DNA of 64,000 bases, taken from contig CM023454.1 in assembly GCA_013339765.2 (NCBI GenBank), positions 57,989,826 through 58,053,825 on the forward strand. The letters run 5' to 3'. A model generated the notes under the pieces. That model saw only the letters and a program-made list of their open reading frames with translations, was not told the DNA's origin and ran no database searches. Every line of letters starts with the position of its first letter. The first letter of the stretch is position 1. Both the position numbers and the translations under genes were made by a program. Below are positions 22,559 through 35,225 of this stretch, in pieces. This DNA comes from Haemaphysalis longicornis (lineage: Eukaryota; Arthropoda; Arachnida; Ixodida; Ixodidae).

Positions 22559-25500
22559 ATGGGAAGAGAAAATATTGTTCAATGGAACTGCAGAGGCCTT
22601 CTGAATAATCTTGACGACGTTTATGAGATTCTGCATGCCAATCAGCCAAGTATAATGTGTGTCCAGGAAACACATCTGAATTCCAAACACACAAATTTCT
22701 TGAATAGTTACATGGTATACAGGAAAGACAGGGATGGCTGCACACACTCTTCTGGCGGTGTTGCCATAATCACCCGCAAATCCTTAGCATGCCACCCTGT
22801 CACCTTGAACACCGTCCTTGAGGCTGTAGCCGTCCGCACAATATTATTCAATAGATTGATAACGGTATGCTCCATATACATTCCTCCTGATGTTGCACTT
22901 ACGAGCTCCGACTTCGAGGCGCTGGTTGACCAGCTGCCCGAACCATACATCCTTACAGGCGACCTTAATGCTCACAACTCGCTTTGGGACTCTTCCAGAA
23001 CGGATGCCCGAGGTCGCCTGATAGAGAAATTCCTTACATCTTCTGGAGCATGCCTTTTCAACAATAAACAGCCTACATACCATAACATAGGTCACAACAC
23101 ATACTCATGTCTTGACTTGGCTATTGGCTCCGCAGTTCTCTTTCCTCTTGTCGAGTGGGGAGTGGGAACTGACCCATATGGCAGTGACCACTTCCCCACC
23201 TCACTAACATACGTAGGTAAAGGCCCATGCAGTCAATCTTCCCATAATAGGTTCAATGAAGCACGAGCTAACTGGAATACATGCACAGAGACATCCAAAC
23301 TACACCACACATCCATAGGACACCTACACGTTGAAGAAGCTACCCAACTCCTCACGCCGCACATCCTCGACGCCGCCGAAAAGTCCATTCCCCACGCCTC
23401 TGGTGCCCCGCGCAACCAGCGGAGGCCGTGGTGGAATGAGGACTGTAGGTGGGCGCGAGAGGCCCAGAACAAGGCGTGGGGTGTCCTTCGTCGGTACCCT
23501 ACGTCGGGTAACCTCATTTTGTTCAAATGGGCCAAGGCCTTAGGAAAACGTGTCCGCTGTGAGGCAAAACGAGAGAGTTGGCGCTCATTCATAACATCTA
23601 TAAACTCATACACAGACACACGCAAGGTATGGACACGTATACGCAATCTCAAAGGACAACATACACACAGCCTGCCCCTGGTCAGTACAACAGGGGACAC
23701 ACTGGAAGACCAGGCTGACATACTCGCACAACACTTCCAACACGTGTCCCGTTCAGCACACTACACGAACACTTTCTTGAAGTATAAAGCCTCTTGCGAA
23801 AAGAAGTCCCTACACGACAAACACAAATCACAGACTTCTTACAACTCCCTGTTTTCACTACATGAGCTGAGGGCTGCTCTGAGCACGTGTAAACCCTCAG
23901 CTCCAGGCCCAGACAACATTACATACACAATGATACAACACCTACACGCAGACACACTTGACGCACTTCTACATCTATATAATAAAATATGGCTTTCGGG
24001 GCACATTCCACACTCTTGGAGGGAGGCCATTGTAGTGGCTTTCTTGAAGGAGGGAAAGGACCCGTCGTCCCCCTCAAGTTACCGTCCAATAGCCCGGAAG
24101 AGCTGCCTCTGCAAGCTCTTCGAGAAGATGATCAATCGCAGGCTCGTGTACTTCCTCAAGTACAATGGTCTTCTCGAGAGCTGCCAGGCAGGCTTTAGGG
24201 TGGGGCGATCGACGAACGATCAACTGGTTGCACTTGACTCATACATCAAGGATGCCTTCGTGCATAAGCAGTACTGCTTAACTGTCTTTTTCGAACTCGA
24301 GAAGGCCTACGACACCGCTTGGCGTTATGGGATCCTTAGTGACCTCAGGTCATTCGGTGTTTCGGGTAATATGTTGAACACCCTTGTTAGTTATTTGTCG
24401 GAGAGAGCGTTCAGAGTAAGAGTTGGTTGTGCACTTTCAAGGGTTCACGTCCAAGAAAACGGCGTGCCGCAAGGTGGTGTGTTGAGTTGCACTCTCTTTA
24501 TCGTAAAGATAAACTCTCTGGGAAAGGCACTTCCACCAACAATCTCTTATTCTATGTATGTAGACGAAGTGCAAATATCTTTTAAATCATGTAATATGTC
24601 AATATGCGAACGTCAAGTCCAGCTTGGTGTCAAGAAGCTTGCCGGCTGGGCAGACAAGAATGGGTTTTAATTGAATCCTGCAAAAAGCTCCTGCGTTGTG
24701 TTCTCCAGGAAGCGCGGGGTCCATCCGGACCCAGACATTACTCTGAATGGTGTGTCGCTTCCTATGAACAAGGAGCACAAGTTCTTAGGTGTTGTGTTTG
24801 ACCACAAACTCACATTCATTCCACACATCAAGAAACTTAAACATAAATGTCTGAAAACAATGAATATACTTAAGGTTCTCTCCCATCAATCGTATGGTTC
24901 CGACAAAGAACTCCTACTACGGCTCTATACTGCGTTGGTTGGGTCTCGTTTAGACTATGGCAGTGTGGTATACGGGTAGGCGACTAAAACAGCGTTGCGA
25001 ATACTTGACCCAGTGCTACACTTGGGGCTGCGGCTTGCGTCGGGTACTTTTCGCACTAGCCCTGCTGAGAGTCTTTATGTCGAGTGTAATAAGTGGAGCC
25101 TTGAGAACCAACGAACATACATGGACTTGCTTTATGCTTTTAAGATTTCATCGCTAAATAATCATCCTTTTTATCCTGTCTTTAACAGTACATTAACATC
25201 TCTGCTCTTTGTAAATCGCCCATCCGTTCCTCTGCCCTTTTCACTTAGAGTGAGAGAGCGAGCCTCGGATCTCAGTGCTTTGTTTTTAGATGTGTACAGG
25301 TCATCCTTTTCAAACAGTTTACCGCCTTGGCAAGCTCGCCCTGTGTCGTGCGACCTTTCTTTTATGAGACTTGACAAAAATCGTGTACCACGAGCTGCAA
25401 TACTGCAGCACTTTCTGACTTTGCAGTTTAAATACACATGTGCAGAATTTTATAGTGACGCTTCTAAAACCTCCAGTATGGTGTCGTGCGCTGCTCATGG

Positions 25501-26290
25501 TCCTAATTTCAATGCAGCCAGAACCATGAACGTGCACACATCAATTTTTTCAGCAGAAGCGTATGGAATTTTACTGATTGTATGACACATACTTGAAAAT
25601 CATATTCCAAATTCTATCATCTACACAGATTCCTTGAGTGTCGCTCGCGCACTGTCATCGCATACACCCGCCAAAAACCACATAGTTAATCTTGTATTTA
25701 ACACTATCATGTCTGTGTATGCAAAGAAGCATGAGCTGGTCCTCTGCTGGGTCCCAGATCACGCAGGGATCGCTGGGAACGAGTTGGCAGATGAGAGGGC
25801 CGGTGCTGCTGCACTCAGGAACACTGTGGACATTACAATGGTACCCTACACAGACCTCAAGCCACACATAAGACAACACCTGCGCAGAACATGGCAAACA
25901 CACTGGGATGAACAGACAGACAACAAACTACATGTAGTAAAGCCACACTTGGGACGGTACACATCTGACTCACACAACAGACACACGGAAGTCGCCTTGG
26001 GTAGGCTGCGGATAGGGCGCACCCATGCGACGCACTCGTATCTGCTGACGGGATCTTCTGGACCCCAGTGCATCAGGTGCGGAGAGGCCCTATCCGTAGT
26101 GCACATACTAATCACATGCAAGGCACTTCACCCAACACGACACAAACACTTCAGAGAACTCTACAGACAACATATTCCCCTACATCCATCGTTTTTCCTA
26201 GGTGATGATGCCATTGTTTCCGTGAAACGTGTGTTTGAGTATTTGTCCGACGTCAAGTTTTTAAACCTCATTTCCTATCACGCATCATGA
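22559..26290 (+). pseudogene. I copy 1 ORF2, endonuclease-RT-RNase H polyprotein with stops
   Basis: ORF2 starts 34 nt after ORF1. The endonuclease shows VQWNCRGLLNN (residue 7), QETHLN, GDLNAHNSLWD and GSDHFPTS (near 209). The RT shows APGPDNITY (near 450), YRPIARKS, CQAGFRVGRSTNDQL, FFELEKAYDT (near 576), GVPQGG (near 636) and YVDEVQ (near 667). An in-frame TAA at 24,668, a TAG near 24,977 and a TGA near 25,583 follow. Downstream, 24,995-25,585 and 25,634-26,290 encode the thumb, an RNase H (FYSDAS, YTDSLS, WVPDHAGIAGNELAD) and a C-terminal CIRCGEALSVVHILITC zinc motif. Glu replaces Asp in both RT motif A and the second Asp of the catalytic box. Confidence 0.88.
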
Positions 26291-26465
26291 AATCTGGCCC
26301 TATACACCAGCCATGCTCATTGTCGTGTTGTGATTTTTTGCTTTTGCTGATTTTACTTAGTGTTTAAGGTTTCACCCCTATCATCGACTATTGTTTTGGC
26401 GCTCTTTGCCCCAGTTGGCCTTGCGCCATAAACATCCAACCATCATCATCATCAGTGGCGGCAGC

Positions 26466-29400
26466 GTCTCTTTCCAGCTCGTTTTAAAGACGATAGACTT
26501 TTTTTGGCCACTTGAGCGCGACAATGTTGGCCTGTCAGTTTGTCTGTGTCTGTCATAAAGATAATTTACTAGTGCAACTTAATATCACGCCCCGCTGTAT
26601 ACATGGGAGCTACTGGGGCGCCGTGAAGTAGCCTTATGTACATAATGTGCCCTCTCTACAACTGGCCAACTGCCCCGCGATTCAGCCGCTCGGGCAAAAG
26701 GTAAAAGAATCCTTGATTGAGGGCTTCATATTAGAAAAATATTCCCTCGCTACTAAAGCTGGTACCATGCTTCCTATTTATGAGCTTTGTTCAACTAAAA
26801 TAAAACATTAGGGATATTTTGACCGAGACATAAATACGAATGTGATATGAAAGTGAAAGTGAACGTCTCAGGCTACAGAACCCCGCTCGCTTCGAAGACA
26901 CATGGAGTCTCAGCAGTTCTTACTTACAGACATGAAATATACATGGAACCGTAGCCATGCAAGCTTGTCTAAAAGCCGTGCGCTTTCTGACGCTACCGGC
27001 GTCGACAGTGCAATATTTATATGTGCAGTGGAGCACACAATGAATAAAACGTTGCCGCGCTTTCGAGCTATTACGGGAGACGTACGTCATGAAAGTAAGA
27101 AAAAGAAACACCAGAGCGGGGCGTCACAAATGCATCAAAAGAGCGATTTTTTCCCCTCTTCGCTCAGCCGCCTCGCTGGCGCGCCGGCACCGGGAGCGCG
27201 AGCGTGAAAGTAAAAAGAAAGGGTGTGCAACCGACGGCACAAGGCGGCAAAAAATCCGCTTTTTTTGTTTGTTTGTTTTGCTGACCTCGGTTAACCCAGG
27301 CCGTCGACCAATGAGAGGCATCCCATTTCCTTTGGCGCTCAGCTCTTTTCCTAGCACCGTGATAGCATCCCTGGAGAGAAAAAAAGAAGCGGCGTGCCAC
27401 CCTGATGCCTTTCCCTGCGCCCCGATACACACGACGGACTGAGTCCGTGGTCAAATCGGTCACGTGATAAGACGTCACGGTCCGCCGCTGTCTAATTCAA
27501 AGCAGAGCGCATCCACATGGCGGGCCGGCTGAGTCGACACAGGCGCCGTTTGGCCGCGACAACTTGTAACGCACAAGCCTGCACGAAACGTTTTATCCCC
27601 AAAAGAACATCCACCCGCATGCAAGCCTGGCGGGCGCGCCCACGCAGCCGCCGCCGTCATTCTCACGAAGGCTACACGACAAGCGGCAACGGTGGGGCGA
27701 TCCGGGCAGCATAAGGCTCGTCACCGCTCGCTGGAACAGAACTCTTACCTAAATTGAGGTCCAAATGCGTGAAACAAAGTGATAATCATATCTAACATCG
27801 CACTAGTAAGAGTCATAGGACTCCCAAGAAAAAGTGCAAATGAAGTATGCGTCGCTGTTTTAAGCCTAGCCCGCCGCCTAACCCACCAGGGTGATTGACA
27901 GGCTCCTTCGAGTGCTTCGAAACAGCCGCGCTGCCCGCGCTGTTCTCTTTTGGCGCAACTGCACCCGGTTCCGTCCACCCGACGCGGCCACTGTCAGACC
28001 ACGCTGATTGATGTCGCGGTCCGCCGTCGATGCTGCGGACTGAAAAGCCTCCGCGAATATTTGGACCGCGAAGGCCATGGTCGTGCGCGGTCCAACGGCA
28101 GTCCGCGCGAACTGGTGACGTCCTATCAAGTGATGCGTGAGTACGGAACACAACGGAGCCAGTACGTACATTTTCCGCACGTGCTGTCCCGGCGCCGGTC
28201 CAGGCAACTAACGAATCACATCCGGATTGGTGGATATGGCCACGACAAGCGAGCAAGACGCACGGCATCCGAAATGCACCATACATGGCGAACGACGGCC
28301 CACCAATTATAGGAGAGTTTCCTACATAAATCGAGACGCACAGCGCACGAAACGCACCAGAGGTGACGAACGACACCCAACTTGAACTAGTAGAGCTGAA
28401 GCATCACAGCAAGCCTGCAGATGCATCACAGCAAGCCTGTAGTAGAGCTGACCACGGCGTACGAAATGCACAGCACACGGAAAGGCGCAAAGCCAGCACA
28501 CACCGAGGAAACTGCTATTCGCGACATCCCCCGCTCCCACTGCTGTTATCTGGACTTGGCCAGCGAATGTTACAACCGCAGAAATCACCTGGCTACAAGC
28601 AACAAAAGACCCAGCGCACGCGGTTCAACCCTACCGGAACTTACGCGCTCTCCGACACCCGCTGCTCCAGTGCGAGTCCAGCGGGCGAACGACAACACTC
28701 GTGCAGGTAGGTTTGTCAACGAGCAACGACACGGCCAGCGCATGCGGCATGTCGGATTTAGAAAGAAAAGGATCCCCGGCACCCGCGCTCCGACCGAGAC
28801 TCACACGATAAACACCATTTCGTACAAGAGGACGCAACCGCGAGCAAGCGGACTCGTGACGAATGGAGCCTGGTTGTATGGGAGAGACAGCGATTATAGC
28901 ATTCTCGAAACAACGGGCAAAAGACGAGGGCTTGAGCGACGACACGGACACGGCAAGAACGGCAACGAATGAACCCGATCCTGGCGAAGGCCTCGAATGC
29001 CCTAACGATGAAGTCACGCTTGTGACGCCAAGGAATGTGGGACCGAACGGATGGCACGAACTACGCCCGCTTCCCCACCACAACGGTTTAACTTCCGAAA
29101 CAACCACGGCGACTGCGAGCACGGAGCCGCAACGACTTTGACCGATCAGCCATGCCACCCCAAGAAAACGCCACGCTACCGCACACTAAACGAAAAGCCA
29201 AACGGCTCCCGCAACATACGTAACGCACACGTCAATTCAAGCAACGTCCTTAGCGCGCCGAATTATGCCTTCACTACACAGCCCAGCTCGCCACCAAACA
29301 AACCGGACGTCTATGCCCCAAACGCATCAAGCACGCGACGAGCTACACGAACACAATCGACGACTAACGCAACACCGTAAACACTGTCAAGTTGAGGTCT

Positions 29401-30006
29401 GACGAAGTGAATCCCAAGGCACACAACCATAAAACAAAGCAGATTTGAATTTAACAGAAACTCAATGAGACGAACACCCTCTAAACTTACCGAAGTTTGT
29501 AGTATCCGGACAACAAAAAACAAATGCGAGCATCGTGCATCTGTGAATACGTGGACAGTGATCTGGATTGGAACGGAGGTCAATCTACGGAAACGCTTCA
29601 TTGTGTCGGGGGCAGGCACAATTGGGATTTGGAGCACTATTAGGAGATTATGAGCGCGCCCGGAAACGAAAACGGACTACAAAAGCTGCCAACGAAAGAC
29701 ACGCTGAAAACTGCAGTTTACGGCCACGGCCGCACAGACAAGCGCCGAGCTCCCCTGAGCCCGACCCGGCCCAGACTTCGTTCTTTTATTCCTTTGAACA
29801 AGAGCAGACGCCAGACGCAAGGCGAGTGCGTACGTTCCCTTTCGCTCTCTCACATGTACGCGCCTTCGCGCAGTAAGTCGCCCTACGACAGTGCACTGCG
29901 TCAGACGATTTCTTCCCCTATCCTGATATAAATGTAACTTGTGTTTTTCTAATCAATTAAACATTTTTTTTTTTTATTTAGTCTTTCATTCGAGATACGA
30001 CCTAGC
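26466..30006. other. Unassigned sequence, GC-rich from about 27,100 to 29,900
   Basis: The second half of the core between the minisatellite tracts. I recognise no protein. Several overlapping open frames of 100-190 residues on both strands (such as 28,421-28,972 plus and 27,813-28,376 minus) look like by-products of high GC. A short 22-bp tandem duplication (GCATCACAGCAAGCCTG at 28,401 and 28,423) is present. Near 29,925-29,975 a CCTGATATAAATG, an AATTAAA and a T13 run occur, which could be a transcript end. Its function is unknown. Confidence 0.45.
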
Positions 30007-30405
30007 TAACAGTGCAGATAAGTTGATTATTCGTGAGTAATACAAATTGAGCACTCATGAGTACAGATTGAGTACTCATGAGTGCAGAATGAGCAGTACT
30101 TATGATTGCAGAAGGAGTAGTACTCATGATTGCAGAATGAATAGTAATCATGAGTACAGAAGATTGAGTACTCATAAGTACAGAGTGAGCACACATGAGT
30201 ACAGATTCAGTACTCATGAGTAGAGATTAGGTGCGAATACTCGTGAGGACAAATGAGTTTAAGTACAAGTGAGTATGATTACAAATGAGTATTTGATGAG
30301 TGAGTACGAGTGATTTTGTGAGCAGACGAGCTTTTTGAGTATGAGTTTGATTGAGTAAAGCGTGAATGAAAAAAAAAATGCGATTGAGTTTGAGTGAGTT
30401 CTTTC
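30007..30405. repeat. ACTCATGAGT-type minisatellite, right tract
   Basis: About nine units of 21-24 bp, with an approximate consensus ATTGAGTACTCATGAGTA followed by CAG, then more decayed GAGT-rich units up to the edge motif at 30,412. The core ACTCATGAGT is a perfect palindrome. This tract is more regular than the left one. Confidence 0.9.
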
Positions 30406-30423
30406 TGGTTTGCCGACCTATGC

Positions 30424-30838
30424 TGCCCGGTGGGACCTTTCAACCATCCGAAGAGAGCAAAAAAATATTTTCTGCAGCGTTGGTAGACTCAGATTTTTCT
30501 AAAGCTCTACATCCTAATAGATACCTGAAACCATAAATTTTTAGGTGTATGTATCAGAATGGCCGCCCTTTCTCAAGTATTGATACAGCACTCAATGAAT
30601 CACCACACTAAATTTTCTTTCTCAAGTGACGTCTTAGAAGGTACCATTCATAGGCGTAGAAACCTATACAGAAAATCGTCGAAAGCCAAGTGGTTGTTGT
30701 GTCAAGAGGATTTATAACTTTGTCAAAACAATACACCATTCAGCAATGCACTGAATAAGTGTTGACCGTTTAGGGTAAATTCTTGACGAATGTCAGCATC
30801 AAAGTTATCACTCCCAGACGTCGTTGAAAGCTCACCAT
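30424..30838. other. Short stretch without recognisable genes
   Basis: AT-rich sequence between the right edge motif and the target duplication of I copy 2. Nothing recognised. Confidence 0.5.
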
Positions 30839-30850
30839 CATTTGCAGAAA

Positions 30851-32111
30851 GGTAGTAGTAGTAGTATGTGGGTGTTAAGGGCGCAAGGGCAGCCAAGGCA
30901 AAAGAGCGCCAAAATAATTTTTGTGGTCCTTCGCTGTCATTTTAGTGTCTAAAATGTGTATGGTATGAATATAATCCTAATACTAAAAGAGCCTAATATA
31001 TGGGTGTAAGGGGCCCTGATATTAAATATATGAAGATGGTCATAACGGTGGATGAGGGTGACCATGATTGGTGCACAACCCTCGGTAGCTCTCTTAAGGG
31101 TGAGAGATCCGAAAGAGACATGTGGTACTAGATGATATTTTCAAAATCGGCTTCAGCGATATATGATAATACGCGTTTCTTCGTGACCACTGGTTCGTCT
31201 TCTAAAAATAAAGAGGGATGAAGTGGAAATCTGTACTTGTATAAATCACGGAAGTGTCACTGTCTCACATCGCTTAAGGATTTGCATTCGAATATTAAAT
31301 GTAATACTGAAAGTCGCTCGGCACATCTGCTGCAGACTGGGGGTAATGAACCTGCTAGGATATATAAATGTGTGCCATGCGTATTGCCTATTCGAAGAAG
31401 CACATGGATGTTTTATTGAAACGATTTTGTTTGTCTGTCATGTATTTGCCTATCTGTGGTTTTATTGTGTGTATTTTATTGTGTGTTTGTCCATCCCAGA
31501 GTTGTTGCCAGTTTTCGCGGAGACGCTTTGCATTGCTAGTTTCATGTCATGGTATGGTACCTGTGAGAGTTTGACATGACTGCGCACAGCGGCCAGCGCA
31601 GCATTTTTGTAAGCGATTTCATTTCCTCGTAAACCACAAGGCATTAGAAACCAGCAGTGTATTATCTTCAGCCCTAGAGCATGTGCTGTCACCATTTCCT
31701 GACTTACTCTGTTCATGACAACATTGCGATATTGTTTCGTGAGTGTATTGACCTGACGACACTCAGAGAATGTGTAAAAATATTTGATTGCTGTGTTTTT
31801 GTTCGTGTAAAGTGCTGTAGTGGTTGAAGCATTTCATGTGCTTCTGCCGTAAAAATTCCAGAATTTACATTCATCCTTTTTTCATTGCAACAGTTAGGGC
31901 TATGTACAGCCCATGGAGCAGCAGTAGCACTTTCCGAGCCATGTGTATAGAAAGCATTCTACTGGTGGTACTTGTGTTGTATGTGTAGAAAATGTTGTAC
32001 AATGAGCTCTGTTGGTGCATTCCGCTGAACGATTTCTCCAAAGGAAAAGTCGCAGGCAAATGATGACACATCCCAGGGTGCGGTAAGGTCTATTACGCTG
32101 GTTTCATAGAG
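30851..32111 (-). pseudogene. I copy 2 ORF2, RNase H and 3' end
   Basis: Left of the L2 element the minus strand continues the I protein. The 31,716-31,462 frame corresponds to the RNase H C-terminal part, with GLRGNEIAYKNAALAA aligned to GIAGNELADERAG of copy 1. The C-terminal region is decayed. The 3' UTR ends with the GGCGCTC block and (CTA)n at 30,851-30,866, matching the end of copy 1. Confidence 0.75.
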
Positions 32112-32682
32112 TTTCATTTCATTTCATTTATTTCAACCTTAAAGGGCCAAGGGCATTACATAAGGGAGGGCAAGTGACGAGGTACAGAGCAATGTTCAAA
32201 CATAACACACACAAAAAAGTAAAAGAAAACATACAGAAACTAGAATCGAATACATGTAGACAGTAAAGACAACCAAATACTGCAATGTTGTCTGAAAAAT
32301 AGAATTACAATTTTAAGGTGCGTACAAATCAAGAGTTCTTGACAGAAATACATGAGGTAGTCAAATTATCGATAACAAGCAGGCTGCTCAGACAAGTGGT
32401 CGGTGAGCTTGGAGCAGAACATTTTGCGGTCGGTGCATGACGTGCAGTGTTCCGGTAGAGCATTCCGCAGGACTATTGCGTGGGGAAAAAATTAGGTGTT
32501 AAATGCTGATGTTTTGCCGGAGATACGAGCAATGGGTTTGCTGTGATTAAGGCGTGCTGAAGTCCTGTGCGCTGGTTGAAGCAAGGGATGCCGATAGCGG
32601 GGATGATAGTAGTAGCTGTGAAGGAGGCATAGGCGGACGATAATTCGGCGGGATTCTAGTGTTGGGAGGGAGAGCGAGAGTT

Positions 32683-35225
32683 TTATTGCAGTGACGCTGG
32701 TTCTAGGGTGTATTGCGAAGATATGAAGCGGGCGGCGCGGTTTTCAAGGGACTCAAGTTTTGTTGTTAGGTACGCTTGGGACGGATGCCAGATAGGTGCC
32801 GCATATTCAAGTTTCGGGCGTACGAAAGTTATATAAGCTAGTTTTTTTACTTCGGAGGATGCGCACTCGAGGTTGCGTCGAAGGTAGCCAAGAGATCTAG
32901 ATGCTGCAGAGAAGATTGTATCGATATGGGTAGTCCAGGATAAAGATGAAGTCAAGTTAACCCCGAGATATTTATAAGATGACACAGAGGCGATGGGAGT
33001 GGAATTAATGGAGTAGGGGTAGGAAACTGCAGTACGTTTACGAGTAAAGGACAACGGTTTGCACTTAGCTGTGTTTAATGGCATGAGCCATTTATCGCAC
33101 CATGAAACAATGAGGTCGAGGTCGCTTTGAAGAGTTGAAACATTGTCGGGGTTGTTTATGACGGTGTAGATGACGCAATCGTCAGCGAAAAGTCGAAGAT
33201 GGGATTTTATGCAAATGGGCAAATCATTCACGTAGATAAGAAAGAGGAGGGGCGATAAGGCGGCGCCTTGCGGTACACCAGAGGTAACTTTGGTGAGGGC
33301 AGATTGATAGTTGTTGGTGAAGGTAAACTGCATGCTTCCTGAAAGAAAGTGCTGAATCCAACTTAAAAAATTAGAAGGGAGACCAAGACAGCTTAGCTTA
33401 CGAATGAGGTGATTATGAGGTACACGATCGAAAGCTTTGGCGAAATCAAGGAAAACCGCATCAACCTGAAGATTATTATCCATGAAGTGAAGTATGTCTT
33501 GTGTGAATTCGGCCAGCTGTGTATCACAGGAATGATGTTTGCGGAACCCATGTTGTTGCGGATAGAAGAAATTAATTGATTCAAGGTGGTTTATGATACT
33601 CGACGCTATTATATGTTCAAGCAGTTTTTAAGAAATGCACGTCAAAGAGATTGGACGGTAGTTAGAAGGGATTGACCTGTCGCCTGACTTGAAAACAGCT
33701 GCTATCTGGGCTTTTTTCCAATCGTCCGGAACGGTACCTGTTTGAATAGATTGTGTAAAAATTAAAGAGAGAAGAAGACTAGAATAATTAGAAGTGTTTT
33801 TAAGAAGTTTGGGAGTACTGCCATCACAGCCAGCGGAAGAAGATGATTTGAGGTTCTGAATCAGGGAAGAAATTCCGTCAGGGCGGATGTCGAAAGTCGG
33901 GAGGGTAGAGGAGGAGGTAACCAGAGGGGGGAAGAAGGAAGAAGTTGGATCCACGGGGGTTAACGTTGATGTGAAGTAGTCATTCAGAACTGATGCGCAA
34001 TCTTCACTATGAATTGGTCTGTCGTCGGAATCGACGAGTTCGATTAGGGTGGTCCTTGAATTAGGGGAAAGCAATCACCAGAACTTATTGGGGTTCGACT
34101 TCAAAATTGATAGCAAATCTGCAGAGAAATATTTTTCTTTGGCTTCACCCAGTTCTTTTATGTACTGATCTGCGCACTGATGATATTTTGTCCAAGCGTC
34201 AGCAGTGTTTCCTAATTTTGCAGATCTGTACAGGCGCTTTTTTCTGTTAAATAGGGATTTTAATCGTTTGGTAAACCACGGATTGTGTGAATCCGTTTTA
34301 ACAGACATTGTTGGAATGAATTGGTTTTTGAGGCCTATAAGTTTATTCTTAAATATTTCCCACTTTGCATTAATGGTGCGACTTTGGTAGGTATCCAGGA
34401 AATTTTCGTAAAATAGGGCTAGATCCCTATTTATAGCATCGTAGTTGCCTCTTTTATAATCGGTAATCTTTTTATATTCAGGCGATTTTTTTCGTGAAGG
34501 CAAGGATAGGCAAATGTGCAAAAAGCTGTGATCACTGAAGTTGGGCAACACAGTTACACTAGTTACATCATCAGGGTTCGTGGTAAGTAGAAGGTCTAGC
34601 GTGTGGTTACCTCGGGTGGGGCATGAAATGACTTGATGCAAGTTAAAGTCAAGAGTGAGCTGAATGAATTGGTTCGGATCCTTGTTGGGGAGGTATTTGG
34701 AGTGGAAAGTAGAGGCCAGCTGATTGAAGGATAGTTGAAATCGCCGAACAAAAATAGGGGTGCATCAGGAAATTTTTCTTTGACGGTGGTTAGAGCACGC
34801 ATGAGCAACGAGCAGAGCGAAGTGTGGCTATCGGGAGGCCGGTAGCAGATGCCAAATACAGCGGTAAGAGTGCGATGTCACACACACACCCAAGCGAGTT
34901 CAAGGCAGTCGTCGCACGATATGAAAGATGAAGATAGGGTGTTGCGTACAGCAATGAGAACGCCACCACCCCTGCGCTCCAACCGGTCGCAGCGATAAAC
35001 GGAAAAGTTAAGATTTGTCGGGAGTACTTCATTATCAACAATCTCAGAGTGCAGCCAAGTTTCGGTTAGGAGTACAACGTCAGCATTTACGTCTTCGATT
35101 AAACTGTGGAGGTGATCACGTTTAGGTAATATGCTGCGACAATTTGTGAAGGCCACGTTTAAAGGTTGGTATGATAACGGTCGAGGGCGTGATGAAATGG
35201 GGGAAGGAGGGCTGTGCACGGGACG
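32683..35225 (-). pseudogene. L2-type ORF2, endonuclease and reverse transcriptase, lightly broken
   Basis: Endonuclease motifs: NVAFTNCRSILPKR (near 35,150), LLTETWLH (near 35,060), then after a frame change FLFGDFNYPSI (near 34,740) and a NFSDHSFLH motif (near 34,535). A linker follows (34,475-34,075). The frame stops with TGA at 34,075 and the RT continues with SSSSAGCDGSTPK, SNYRPISLTCIS and a stop at 33,628. The palm frame (33,483-32,683) has VFLDFAKAFDRVPH, GVPQGAALSPLLF and LFADDCVIY, all catalytic residues intact, then a thumb and a short C-terminus. No ATG lies between the ORF1 stop and the endonuclease start; the first alternative codon is GTG at 35,219. About four frame changes or stops break it. 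Confidence 0.88.

Larger units (their letters stand above)
20874..26452 (+). mobile_element. I-clade non-LTR retrotransposon, copy 1 (full length)
   Basis: A 5,579-bp plus-strand element flanked by a perfect 13-bp target duplication CAGTGGCGGCAGC (20,861-20,873 and 26,453-26,465). It starts with a 5' sequence (GCACCTTGAGCAATC) shared with copy 2 and ends in (CAT)n after GGCGCTCTTTGCCCC, also shared with copy 2. It encodes a gag-like ORF1 with zinc knuckles, then an ORF2 with endonuclease, RT and RNase H. RNase H in a non-LTR element supports the I group. Stops, homopolymer frameshifts and changed RT catalytic residues make it inactive. Confidence 0.92.
14104..30423. other. Region bounded by inverted, minisatellite-bearing edges (candidate large element)
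   Basis: The left edge begins GCATAGGTCAGC (14,104-14,115) and the right edge ends GCCGACCTATGC (30,412-30,423). These are inverted copies with one mismatch. Just inside each lies roughly 400 bp of ACTCATGAGT-rich minisatellite. The left tract is now split by a pogo-like and an RTE insertion; removing them leaves about 400 bp, similar to the right tract. Between the tracts, apart from the inserted I element, is about 5.8 kb without recognised proteins. The whole could be one transposon with long inverted ends, or two unrelated arrays. No outer target duplication was found. Confidence 0.35.

Noticed and set aside
28421..29380. Long overlapping plus-strand frames rich in Arg, Thr and Pro
   Set aside because: The composition reflects local GC content and a resemblance to LINE ORF1 linkers was too weak to defend.
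30002..30217. 71-residue repetitive frame (MST..VLM..) across the right minisatellite
   Set aside because: It is only the translation of the tandem repeat; there is no sign of a gene.
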